From assembly GCA_907164885.2 (NCBI GenBank), contig OU015495.1, forward strand, positions 5,392,308 through 5,456,307: a DNA stretch of 64,000 nucleotides, read 5' to 3'. Every line of letters starts with the position of its first letter. The stretch's first letter is position 1. The notes under the pieces were generated by a model. The model made no database searches and was not told the origin of the DNA. It saw only the letters and a program-made list of their open reading frames with translations. Shown piece by piece: positions 46,530 through 57,812 of this stretch. The translations under genes and the position numbers were made by a program. This DNA is from Dolomedes plantarius (Eukaryota; Arthropoda; Arachnida; Araneae; Dolomedidae).

Positions 46530-47936
46530 TTTACATACACAACAAACGAAACTGTTGCGTTTTTATAAATCATTTAACTTTCCCCCTAATAGTTTTTCAT
46601 GAATAAGCATAAAAATTGAATTGATACAAATTATACCCATAAAAGGGGGACGGGCCTCCCTCTATAGCATTTTTATATTATCGCAGAAAATTCATCATAT
46701 CATTGATTTTTCTCCTTCTTCCAAAAGATGGATTCTCCTGCAATAAATTATTTGATGATTCTATATTTTTTTCAGATCCATGTAAAAATACGATTTTTTT
46801 CTCCCTTGGTACACAAATTAGAATTCTAGAATGAGGGTTCTGTTTCGAAAAAAATGAGAGGTCTTTCGTACAGGGAACTGCTATCAAAATATAGACATCA
46901 TACGATATGGCTTATTGTATATGGAGGATCTACTTCAGGCAGTATATTCAGACACTTCATCCATCTTGACGGATGCATACTGATGCTAGGAGAATATGCG
47001 AAAGAGATTTTTTGGTAACAGATTTCTATTCTTTTAAAAGTAATGTTTTTTAAAAGATTCGAGTTTGGTCACTGAAATTTCTTTGCAACTATAACTTAAC
47101 ATTTGTTTTAATTACATATTCTATGGGATTTGTGATTCTTCATAATAAAATATTTTGAAATTTTGATATAAAATATTTTTGGAGCTCTATTTAATATTAA
47201 AAATCTCAACGTGACAAAATTAATGTTATAATACAAAAAATGAAATGAAGTATAAATAGTCTCCTTTTCTTATGCCTTAGTATTTACATTTAAAATTGCT
47301 CGTATCGTATGAAGTACTTAAAATATCTAAATGGAAAAAAATTTTCATTTTAGCATTAATATTATGAGCAAAAACATGCTGAAGACCGTTGCTTCTGTTT
47401 GTAATGTATTTGCACTGTTTTTCCAGATGAATTATTATATCGATCCTTATTATATCAAGATTTTATATGTGAAAACTCTTTCGCTTCAATTTTGAAAAAA
47501 TTGCATTATACAAATTAAAGGATATTAAATAGTGCACTCTAAATAATCAGTTAGTTACACATGCATTAAACTACAAATATTTATGAACGATATAAATTTT
47601 TATTTTTTATTCTAAGAGCACGGGACGTAACAAATTAGTTGGAGAAAAATTTAGTAAAACCATTGAAAAAAGAGGAATTCTTAACGATATTTCATTAGAG
47701 AAGCAGTTTTTATTACAAAATGGATTTCAGTTAGTAAGAAAAATATCAGTTTTTGGTCACGAATGAAATGCTATCTATTCCAATTCTTTACATGTTTATG
47801 AAAAAGATTCGAAAATATATTTAATATTACTCGTAAACATTCTTTAAATCCTCAAAGTTCGATAAGTACTTTTGTTAAGCCAAGAGCAAATAGTCGTCTG
47901 TGTAATTTGGGAGAAACATATTGCAATCTATATATA
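46530..47936. other. AT-rich spacer, nothing recognised
   Basis: Only short biased frames occur. No element ends were seen. Confidence 0.45.
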
Positions 47937-48614
47937 TAAAACAGTTCCGTAACTGACTCATTCATTCACTGACTGACTGACTGACTGACATACAACGCAC
48001 AGACCAAACCGCTGGACCCTAAAGGGCTGAAATTTTGCATGGCGATTCTTCTAATAGTGTAGGGGTGCACTAAGAAAGATTTTTCAAAAATTCTTCTTAG
48101 ATTTTTTTAAATTAAATTTTTAAGCTGTTTTTTAAACTTTTTTTACGTTTGCATTTAAAATGATACATTGAGGGTTATAAAATTTATATCACGAGAAAGA
48201 TCATAAAAATTCCTTTAAAATGAATTTTTTTTCGAATTTTTACCTACATTTCCTGAGTTTTGATGAATTTTTAAAGATTAATTTTTAGAATTTAATTTAT
48301 TAAATGCTGATCACGTGATTTCTTTTTCTGGTACTTTCAATAAATTTATCGTCACGTGCGTAACAACTAAATAGACAAAAAAAAACATTTTTTCTTTCCA
48401 ATGCAGCAGACGATTGGATATTATAAAAAAAAAATATTCCTTATGATTTTTTTATAAATATTAATATATAAATATTTTTTTACATCAATTGTATATATTG
48501 ATCGTCTCATTTATTATAAATATATATATTTATTTTTTTTGGCATTAATTGCATACATTTACCGTTGTATTTAATTTGAATGTACTCCGTAGCGAAACGC
48601 GGGTTTTCAGCTAG
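47937..48614 (+). mobile_element. Helitron Hel-A (copy 5)
   Basis: It starts TCTATATATATAAAACAG after A (47936) and ends CAGCTAG at 48611-48614. The T that follows is the first base of Hel-C. Very similar to copy 4, including the CTGA-unit run. Confidence 0.85.
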
Positions 48615-48935
48615 TCTATATATATAAAACGCGTAGGTATGCGGCACAAAAATCGACGATATTTCTACACTCCGAATGGCAACGGCTGCAACTACCGGAT
48701 GTAAACATTAGTGACCGTCCGCAATTTAAAACCGCGTGTGTATAGTGGCGGCATATGTTACAACCGCTGATCTTTTGACAAAATATGTTTAGATCTATCA
48801 AATTCAGTGTTAAGTCATAAACACTTGTATGTAGGTTTATCTAGAGTCCATTCTTTTGATTCTGTCACTGTAGTATCTCCTGCTTTTGAAATACTCTACT
48901 CTTTTTATCAAGAAGTTTTATGAATATCATAGTTG

Positions 48936-49215
48936 TAATCCTCACTATATTTTAGTACTTGCTGAATTTTTACTCCATTTTGAAAGGGAAGATATTTTCC
49001 CAGCAATTTATTATTTGATATGATTAAGTGTAGATATCTGCATTGTGAACAATAGTACATACAGAGAGAGTGGTGTAATTCACACTATATTTTAGCACTT
49101 GCTGAATTTTTACTCCATTTTTTAAGTGAAAAAAATTTTCCCCAGCAATTTCTTATTCGATGTAATGATAAAGTGTAGATATCTTAATTTTGAAAAATTG
49201 TACATACAGAGAGGG
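48936..49215. repeat. Two-unit tandem repeat, ~138-bp period
   Basis: Units start at 48936 and 49074 and share CACTATATTTTAG, CTTGCTGAATTTTTACTCCA, CCAGCAATTT and ACATACAGAGAG. Confidence 0.8.
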
Positions 49216-49381
49216 ATGCAATTTTTAAAATAATTGGTGTTGGGTTTCTTATCTTTAACTCTGTTCTGAAGTAATGGAAATTGACATTTTTTAATCAGGA
49301 TTTTTTAGAATCGGCGTTATAGGGAATTTAGCAATGATTATAATTTTTTTTCCACCACCCCTTAAAAACGTATATTTATGA

Positions 49382-50592
49382 CTAGCTGAGTGGCAACCCG
49401 ATGTGTTGCTTTTTCGATTTAAAATGAAATGGTTTTATTTCTTAAAGATTAAAAACTGTTTAATGACTTTTAAAAATACACTAGAATTTTTTAAAAACGA
49501 AATAATTATTTAAAATTCTCTCTTTCAAATTTTGGTTTTTGGCTTTTGAAATAATTCTTCCAAATTTCCGTTTTCAAATTTTGCTTTTTAAACAAAAAAG
49601 TTCATTCAATTAGAAAAAATTCTAAAGATTTTAACTTCTCATTTCCTAACACTAAAATTATTTCTGGTACTTTAAAAAAAATTTCTGGATTTCAGTTATG
49701 AAATGACTCGTTCTCAGACTCGTTTTCAACTAATAATTTTTCATTTTCGCAACATGGCCGAATGTAAATATTAAATCTCATAGGAGAAAAAGTGCTTAGA
49801 ATCAGAACAGTTCTCAGAAATTCAAAATTGGTGGCGAAAGAATCCTCATCAGTTGCTCATTAATTAGAAACAAATTTCACGAAATTGCTGAAATTATTAG
49901 TGAATAAAATAATAAGTCGAAAAATTACGAACTCCTCATTCAGTTACATTAAGATACTATGGCGATCAACGCGGAAAATTTCAAAAGTGATTTTTGTAAG
50001 TACGCTTTTTTAAAATGATAAAAATTTTTTTTATTAAATGTATTTGGTATATTTTGGAAGCTGAACATCTAGCAAATGCCGATAAATAGTAAAATTGACA
50101 TTAATAGATGCAGAAAACCGAAATATTTGTCCATCGATATTGTCGATTTCGTGAAATTCGGTAAACTGCTTTGGGGAAAAAGTTTCGTTTGCAAGGAAAA
50201 ACATTTTTAACTTTATAAAAATGTGTATATCCTTAAAGACGAAGAGTTGTAAAACACATGGAAATAAAAAAAATTGTCGATTGGTGGGCGGAAAAGTTTA
50301 ATTTTTCATGCATGAAAATGGCGGAAATTGGTGAAATGGAAAGGAGCTGGCCCACCCGGAATATCAGCTGTCTCTGCTGTTCTCCTCTTTTGAGTTCGGC
50401 GGTTTTAATTTAATAATTAAAAAATTTTTAAAGTTTTGAACGTTGAGGATAGCATCAGTGCACGCGTCTCGTCCGTCCGCGTATATCGGTACCAGTTGCA
50501 ATATCCTGCTATGCTCGGTTCGCGAGATTAGCCCGCCCCCCATGTCTGCTCAATAACATACATTTATTTACCTTCAGCTGTTATTATATAGA
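49382..50592 (-). mobile_element. Helitron Hel-D, nested in Hel-C
   Basis: On the minus strand it starts TCTATATAATAACAGCTG after A (50593) and ends with a GCAAC/GTTGC hairpin, then CACTCAGCTAG before T (49381). 1211 bp. Its 5' part is GC-rich (around 50455-50550). No protein was recognised. Confidence 0.75.
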
Positions 50593-50697
50593 TGACAGGT
50601 AATGGTAACATTCCTTACATAGGTTACTATCAATTGAGTTGTTTTGCAAAAGAAAATATATAACTAAATGCGACTATGCTGGTCGCGCAGCGGCTAG

Positions 50698-51649
50698 TAG
50701 TAATAAAATTTGAGAGATGCTTTAAGAAAACAATTATTCATTCTGATCACACGTTAGCAAGGATTAAATATTATGTAAACTTAACGATATGAAAAGTTGC
50801 GGTGAAATATTTTGAAGCTCTTTACTTGTGAACTCTCTTGAATGCCAACTAAAACGCGTCGAGCTAGAGCGGCCTCAGCGAAAGAGAGACAAATATTTAT
50901 CTCAAACATTGTCAACATTAATGTTAAGAAATTGCTATGTTTCCGAGCCTCCATCTATTTTATAATTCTCTTTTTTCCAAATGCTTTCGCCCTTTCTTGT
51001 TTATAAAATGAAATCAGATCCAGGCAAATGTCCTAGAAAACAACTTTATCTTTTCAATGTTAAATAGTATTCAAAATTCATAAAGCCTCTGAAAGTCGCT
51101 GTCTTTTACTTTAGTATAAAACATTTTATGTGATGTTAATTTTTGCAACAACATTAATTTTATCATCGATTAATTTCCCTGAGCGGTTAAATATTCAAAA
51201 GGCTTTATCTTCGTTAAAACTAATCGCTGAAATTAATTAGACAAAAGAGAAATGTGTTTGGTGTTCCATTAAAACTGATTACTTTGTCAAAAGCAGCAAC
51301 CGTCCCCCCCCCCAACCCCAAAGGTGTTTATTATTAATAATTCTAATGTTTAAAAAATGCATAAATAGTAGCTGCAGCGAATAAAAAAAATTAAAGTAAA
51401 GGATTATTGAACATGAATCAAAAATTTTCACAAAAGCAATAAATTATTTGATTATTTTTATCGGAATTTTTACATTTATCTGGTCATGTTTTATAAAATA
51501 TAAGACTGTCACACATATTAGCAACATTTCCTCTGTCATCAGCAACAAATCCTTTATAAAGCTTTAAAATTACAAATCAAGTTTCTAGGAGAGATAAGAA
51601 AGAGGTTTCACTTTCGTTCACCACCAAATATATACATACATGTATGTTA
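50698..51649. other. Spacer, nothing recognised
   Basis: AT-rich with a C-run at 51305. No genes or paired ends. Confidence 0.45.
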
Positions 51650-52093
51650 CGGCCAAAGTCCTACGTCTAGCCAATTCGCGAACTGGCTGGCCACTTCTAT
51701 CATTGGCCAAGTCACTTGGCCAAAGCCCGAGATAATTCAGAATTTACGACTCCTTCGGACTTTCGCCGAAAGGTTTTTGGACTTCTTTTTTGTAGAAAAA
51801 GTGGCCAAAGAGAAGTGTTGCGGAATTGGATCATACAGAAACGGAAGCTGATCATACGAAATAAACTCATATTATCACCACAGTGAAAAATACCATTAGT
51901 TTCGTCAACGTAGAAAAAAATCCTTTCAAAATCAAAGACAGAAGGACATTTTTTCTTGGGCAATTCGCAAACTGACCACTGATTGTCGGTCGCATCGCTA
52001 ATGGGCCGACTAAAGGCCGAAGGATTCGTAAATTCTCGATTATTTCGGGCCTTGGCCAATGCTAGATGTGGCCAGACTTAAGAACTTTGGCCG
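51650..52093. mobile_element. TA-flanked MITE with long inverted ends
   Basis: The left end CGGCCAAAGTCCTACGTCTA and the right end, reversed, CGGCCAAAGTTCTTAAGTCT are flanked by TA. The inverted similarity extends, with gaps, over about 130 bases (shared CATTGGCCAAG, AGAATTTACGA and CTCCTTCGG-like words). The 115-codon frame inside arises from the repeat. Confidence 0.65.
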
Positions 52094-52097
52094 TAGC

Positions 52098-52147
52098 ACA
52101 CACACACACACATATAAAATATATATATATATAAAAATAAATAAAAA

Positions 52148-52217
<70 letters not shown>
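52098..52217. repeat. (CA)n, poly-A and (AT)n microsatellites
   Basis: A short CA run (52098-52110), an A run (52145-52164) and about 26 AT units. Confidence 0.95.
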
Positions 52218-52219
<2 letters not shown>

Positions 52220-53640
52220 ATGAAATAAGATCAGATTACAGAACTATTAGAAAAAGAAATTTATTTCCGAGTGGCTAAACAGACATCTGATCTAGTTGAA
52301 AGCCAACACCCGAGTGATTCCCGGGGTTTGAGTATAGAGGTATCTGCGGTTGAAGAATTTGCTGACCAAAGATGCTTTTTGCAAGCTGCATCAGTTGTGC
52401 AGGACGATTGCCTTATTTGGGCATAGACAGTGTGGCTTGCCCAGGGATTGCTGACGCTATGAAAAATATTCCTGGGTTCTTGAAAACAGAATTTGGTAAT
52501 GCCATCTTAAACATGGGAAGGGAAGAGAATTTACAGGGGATCAACTTAAATTTTATATCTTTCATATCCCCCCATTTTAAAAACGTTGTCTACCTGGGTG
52601 GAGGCTCTCATACATAACATAAAAAAATAAACTACAAAATATTACAATTATACAGAATATAACAGAAGATTACAAAAATATCTGGCAAAGTCCACAATGG
52701 TTCCTCCAGATAGCAGGTCCATGCGGTTTCCCTACTATCCTTTATCTTATTTGCTTCGTATGCACTTTACCATAATTACAGTATAAGTTCAAAATTAAGA
52801 CTTGTATTCGAAATATAACACGATAACATAAATTCTAGGGCTACATGACATATTATCCTGATATATTTGATATGAATCAAACACAATATAAACATTTACA
52901 CTACCTGGAAACTACCTCTTAACATTGTCCACATATTGTATTATTAGTTCTCACCTTATATTCTATTAATACTGGCATTGTTTATATCACAATCAAAATT
53001 TACTCTATTATATTATTTAACTTCCTTGGGTACTCTTATATTCATTACAATTCTCTATTCGTGCAAAATTACAATATTATAAATTTTTACATTCATTGCA
53101 TATCAATATCTCTTCTTTTTCTTCAAAGTACTGTTACATTAATAAAACAACTTCATTACATCAAAATTCGTTTCAATAGCAATACACATTTAATACCTTT
53201 AACATACCTTACTTCTTATACACAAATCACATCTCTCTCAAACAACCGTGTATCCTCACGTTTGCTGAGGAGTGCTTACTATGAAGTTAGAAAGGAGGTT
53301 AAAACAAATTCCTCCCGCCACTTCAAAAGAAAATTTTTGTGGATGAACAAATGTAGATAAATGGATTCAGTTTCTCAACTGTAGTTGCTCTCAAAGGAAA
53401 ACCCCAAGATCCAAAAATAAAAATTTTGCCGAATGAAAAAAAAATGTTTTCGAGTTGTGTGGCCATCACAACCCGACAATTTTTTATTAAAAAAAATTAG
53501 AAAAATAAAAACAAAACAAGAACAACTCAACTGAGGAAAAGAATGCATCATGACATTAAATTAAATATTATAAAATTCAAAATTCACCTTGATAATTACA
53601 AAATTCAAAATAAACTTCACATGATCAGTCTATACCATTT
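52218..53640 (-). other. 3' end region of the older Gypsy element
   Basis: On the minus strand, sequence after the integrase stop is AT-rich and non-coding. A purine tract AATGGGGGGA near 52566-52576 could be the polypurine tract, with the ~340 bases beyond it (to about 52218) as a 3' LTR or part of one. Without a second copy in the window the LTR limits cannot be set. A plus-strand 81-codon frame at 52372-52617 is not convincing as a gene. Confidence 0.4.
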
Positions 53641-54720
53641 TTAGTTGTCCTTAAAAAGTAGTTGTAGATTCGGAGACTCACAATATTGGCAGTCCATTGA
53701 TGGGAGTCCATCAGTATCCTCTGGTTTCTGTTCGCTTGGGTTTTTAATATCATTTAACTGAAAATTCTCTCTAGGACGGAAAAATCGAAGGCGAGTAGAA
53801 TGTACAATCTCAGTGGGAGTTTTATAAAGAGCATTGGGTTTATCAATTTCAAAAAGAACATCTGAACATTTGTTTAGAATAGTATAAGGGCCTGAATACG
53901 GTGGGGCAAGTTTTCGGGTATTTGGATATTGAAATTCTTCATATAAAACTAAATCTCCGACTTTAAATATAACTTGTTGAAATCTTCTGTCATATCTTAT
54001 TTTATTCGACTGATAATATTGTCTAGTTCTTTCTTGTGCAATTTTTCTAGCTTCTTCTATAGGAGGGTATATCTCATTATCTTGGAAAGAAATTTTATAA
54101 GGCAATTCGCCATACATTAAATAAATTGGGGGAAATCCAGTTACCGAATGAGGGGTATTATTATATTCTTGTGAGACAGAATCTAAGATTTTTGTCCATG
54201 GCACATTACTAGGGCTATTACTAACTTTACATTTTAATCTAGTTACTATGGTTTGGTTAACTCTCTCGACCTTTCCGTTCGTCTGCGGTCTATGAGCAGA
54301 TGTCAAGAGCTGTGTAACATTATTATGTCTGAGAAAATGTTTAAACTTTGATGAGGTAAAGGCGGAATTCCTATCACTTAAAATTTTCTCGGGTACATGA
54401 TTTTGAAAAATAGAATTCAAACAATTTATATAGGTTTCCGTGGTGGCACTTTTAGAGGGAAATGTCCAGATGTACCTAGTGGCATGATCAACTACAATGT
54501 GTAAATATTTCTTAGTAGAATTATAATAACTTAAACCACCTACAGTATCAATTGATAATAGTTCAAAAGGTTTTTCACACAGAGGAAGAGATTGCATAAA
54601 ACCATATTTTTTCTGATGAGACTTCTTGTTTACTTGACAAGTTTCACAATGTTTAACATAATTTCCAACATCATTAATTATCTTAGTCCAATAATATTGA
54701 GGTGAAATAATTCTTAACAT
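53641..54720 (-). pseudogene. Older Gypsy pol: integrase part
   Basis: 359 codons in one frame. The zinc-finger end is visible as HCETCQ (residues 24-29). The catalytic core has D58 (LLSIDTVGG), D116 (ILSDRNSAF) and E152 (PQTNGKVERVNQT), with 35 residues between the last two, the retroviral-type DD35E. Downstream are the GPY/F-type segment (YSGPYTILNK) and a divergent tail ending QLLFKDN. It joins the RT-RNase H frame to its right across a single lost base near 54743, in a run of Ts, so the original was one pol frame. It is only about 40 percent similar by eye to the integrase of the younger element and belongs to another Gypsy lineage. Confidence 0.85.
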
Positions 54721-54725
54721 TGAAG

Positions 54726-55850
54726 CTATTCCTGGATGACCAAATTTTCATGTACTTTCTCTATTAATTTAATTCTTAACGCTTTTGGTACTACAATTTT
54801 GATTAAACCTTGTCTTTTTACTACTACAATATTATCCTTATTAAAACATCTGGGTGCTGTTATATTTTCTAACATTTGAAAATGAATGATTTCCTTTATA
54901 TCTAACAAGGGTTCTGGAGGGGTTGTAGTTATATTAAAAGCAATTGGGTTTCTTGTTAACATGTCAGCTTCAACATTAGTTGTACCTTTCTTATATTTTA
55001 TGTCAAAATCATACATAGAAATTTTTAGAGACCATCTGAAAAGTCTACCTGTAGGATTTTTAAAAGTTTTAAGCCAAACTAAGCTGTGATGATCTGTATG
55101 TACAGTAAAATGTGACCCATGAAGGTAGCAATGGAATTTATCAAGACTATCAATTATGGACAAACATTCTAATTCCGTTATCGTATAATTAATTTCATAT
55201 GGTCTAAGTCGTCGGGAGTGATATGCAATTGGATGTTGAGTTCCATCAGGATGTTCTTGTTTTACTATGGAGGCTATGGCTTCTTTTGACGCATCAACAT
55301 AGACATGGCAAGGATAATTTGAATTATAAAGGGCCAAAATGGGTTTTGAGATTAAACTATCTTTAAGTTTTTGAAAAGCTTGTTGACATTCAAGCGTCCA
55401 TACCCATTTCTGGTCTTTCTTTAAAAGGTTATTTAAGGGAATTCTAATTTTAGCGTAATCAGGAATAAATTTATGATATACGTTAATGGTGCCTAGAAAT
55501 CTTTGTAAATCTTTAACGTTCCTTGGGGCCAATAATTTTTTTATTGTTTCTACATTAGTATTATTTGGGCTGTATGATCCATGCTTAACTTCATAGCCAA
55601 GAAAATCAATAGTATCTTTAGCAAAATGACATTTCGATTTTTTAAGTTTAATATTTTCCTTTTCACAAATTTCAAAAATGGTCTTTAAGTGCTGAATATG
55701 TTGTTCTAATGTCTCTGAGAAAATAATTATATCGTCAAAATAATTTAGAGCAAAGTTAACTTGATATTTATGAAGTATACGCCTAATTGTTCTTTGGAAT
55801 ATTGCGGGAGCATTCTTAAATCCAAACGGCAGTCTGGTAAATTGGTACAA
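54726..55850 (-). pseudogene. Older Gypsy pol: C-terminal RT and RNase H
   Basis: 374 codons. Reverse transcriptase fingers and palm end are present from the FTRLPFGFKNAPAIFQ segment, with the active-site YFDD at residues 37-40 and the thumb to about 130. RNase H follows, with D186 (HVYVDASK), E228 (TELECLS), D253 (TVHTDHHS) and D296 (VEADMLTR). The frame begins at the insertion edge: the younger Gypsy element interrupts it at 55852/55853. The missing upstream codons resume in frame at 63960-64000. After residue 374 a one-base deletion shifts the frame into the integrase part. Before these two events the copy was probably coding. Confidence 0.85.
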
Positions 55851-55852
55851 GC
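55848..55852. other. Target-site duplication, left copy
   Basis: CAAGC, repeated at 63960-63964 on the far side of the younger Gypsy element. Confidence 0.9.
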
Positions 55853-57112
55853 TGATAACAGAAGGGGTGTTAAATTATTGGTGATAATAATTAGGTTAAC
55901 TTTAAGATAATAAAAGTTAATTTACTTATTGCTTATGATGGTAAATTAGCTGTTGGTGCAAAAATAGATTTTATCTATATGGTTATTAATATTAACTCAA
56001 ATTATAAGTTAAGTTATTAAGCACCTTACTCAGTACATCGCGTTGTGATTTATCCGTAGAGTTAATATTTAGCATGCAGTGAGGACATACACATAAATAC
56101 AAATCAAATTACTTGAATGCATTCCTTTTATTTTAGGCCTTCTCACATTACACAGTCATTACTAAAACACCTTATCAAATTACTAAATATGCAAAACTCA
56201 TTATAAATCATGAACATTATTGGGCCTGTTCTTAACACTTCAAATGTGCTAACTCATTGTTAAATCAAATACATTAAAAATTGTCAGGCCTCTTCTTTAT
56301 CACATTTAAACACATATCACTTATTAGACAATCAATTAGTACATTAAAAACAAAGAAATACAATCGCTCACCAGTTTGCTGAGGTATCGAGAATCATAGC
56401 ATTTTTTGAAGCACGTGGACTTTATATAATCATGTTGATTGATTCCGCCAGAATAGTTTTTCACAAATATCGACTTAGCACTCACGAGAACGAATCTCAC
56501 ATTCCCTATATAACACGAGCGTTCAGTATGTAGTGATATCTGGAACAACACACGAGAATAATTCCATCAGAACACGTGGTTACAAGTTCCGCCGAGAATG
56601 CCTTGCGCGGCAATATATGCAGTCATTCCATCAGACTGGCTCATACATAGCACATATTATGGTCGTCGACTTTCACACGAAAAAAAAAGGCAATTGAAGA
56701 ACTCTGGCACTCACTCGCTTCAGAGTATCCAGACACAATCGCAATCCATCCGTGGAAATAAAATTTTTCACGTATCGGCCATTTACCTCATTTAGTGCAG
56801 GTATCAGAATGCCGAGGAGTTATATTAGTATTTCGAGAAAAATCCTTTCGGACATCATTTCACATGCCTCCTCTTTTTGTAGCTTCAAATTTTACACAAG
56901 CCGGTGTAGCTCCACGCACGAACTCCATTTAGGAATCCGTCGTGAGCTACTGTCTTCACAATCTAAAAATCGCGGTCTTTATCCACCACCGTTGCCATTC
57001 AGTTCCTCTTAACTTTTGCTGGTGCTTGAATCAGGGAATGGTATGCGCCTCGACGCAACGCATTTTCGCAATTGCGATTTGCTCACAAATTGTGAAAGTC
57101 CTTGCTTTCACA
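55853..57112 (-). repeat. 3' LTR of young Gypsy element
   Basis: On the minus strand it starts TGTGAAAGCAAGG and ends CTTCTGTTATCA. GTTATATAGGG (about 56510-56520) is a possible TATA region, and AATAAA (about 56127-56133) a possible polyadenylation signal. I saw no difference from the other LTR. Open frames within it are not genes. Confidence 0.95.
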
Positions 57113-57127
57113 TTTCCTCCCCCGAAG
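57113..57127 (-). promoter_or_regulatory. Polypurine tract
   Basis: CTTCGGGGGAGGAAA on the minus strand, directly before the 3' LTR. Confidence 0.8.
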
Positions 57128-57812
57128 CGAAGAAAAAAATTTTTTTTTTTGATGGAAGGGAAATTTTTTTTTTTTTTTACAAATTCTCAGAAAAATGTGC
57201 ACTGGAGTAAGCGATTGTCTGATAACACTCATTACATTACATTTTACAACAAAACATTTTTATTTTGAATTCCTCACTGTGCCAAATATATCTTCAAAGT
57301 AAATGTAGTGAGCCATTTCCATCTTTACACTTACGATTATTTTTGTATTTGAGGTTATGTATCTTACTGTTACTTTGATTCATTTTTTACCTCTCTTTTT
57401 ATACAATTTCAAGTTACTGACACAAAACTATTCAATATTCTTACATATTATCAACATTTTTTTTTGAAATCTTATCTTTTACACCCTATTTATGCATACA
57501 TCATTTTTTTTTAACCGTCTATCCACACAATCATCCTTTTGATAATTTTTGATTCTTATTTACCTGATTGAAATCAATTTTATCATCTTATCAGTTTTCT
57601 TATCACAGTATTATTAGCAATCTTAAGTACTTTTTCATTGATCAGCAATTAAAGACATATTTCAAATTTCAATTAACAATTTTCTTCCTAACAAATCTGG
57701 ACCAGCCAAACAATTTGTTAACACACCCTAGAAGTTCGCGACGCCTCAAGAATGCTTGAAGAAATTAGCAAAAGAAAAATTAAATTTATCTGTATTTTCT
57801 AACTATTAACCT
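57128..57812 (-). other. Non-coding stretch between pol and 3' LTR
   Basis: About 690 AT-rich bases with homopolymer runs. No envelope, zinc-finger or other frame on the coding strand. Confidence 0.6.

Larger units (their letters stand above)
48615..50697 (+). mobile_element. Helitron Hel-C, containing Hel-D
   Basis: It starts TCTATATATATAAAACGCG and ends with a GCGAC/GTCGC hairpin, then GCAGCGGCTAG before T (50698). Without the inserted Hel-D it is about 870 bp. It carries a two-unit tandem repeat near 48936-49215. No Rep/helicase frame. Confidence 0.7.

Noticed and set aside
51712..52059. 115-codon minus-strand frame
   Set aside because: It lies wholly inside an inverted-repeat MITE; composition follows the GGCCAA repeats and no domain is seen.
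52372..52617. 81-codon plus-strand frame (starts MLFASCISCAGRLPYLG)
   Set aside because: Probably within the LTR or 3' region of the older Gypsy element and antisense to it; no recognised domain.
56598..57268. Open frames of 65-108 codons in and beside the Gypsy LTR
   Set aside because: They lie within LTR or non-coding sequence antisense to the element, and the LTR ones repeat identically in the second LTR.
57128..57812. Envelope gene between pol and 3' LTR
   Set aside because: No frame of useful length on the element strand, no signal peptide or membrane segment.
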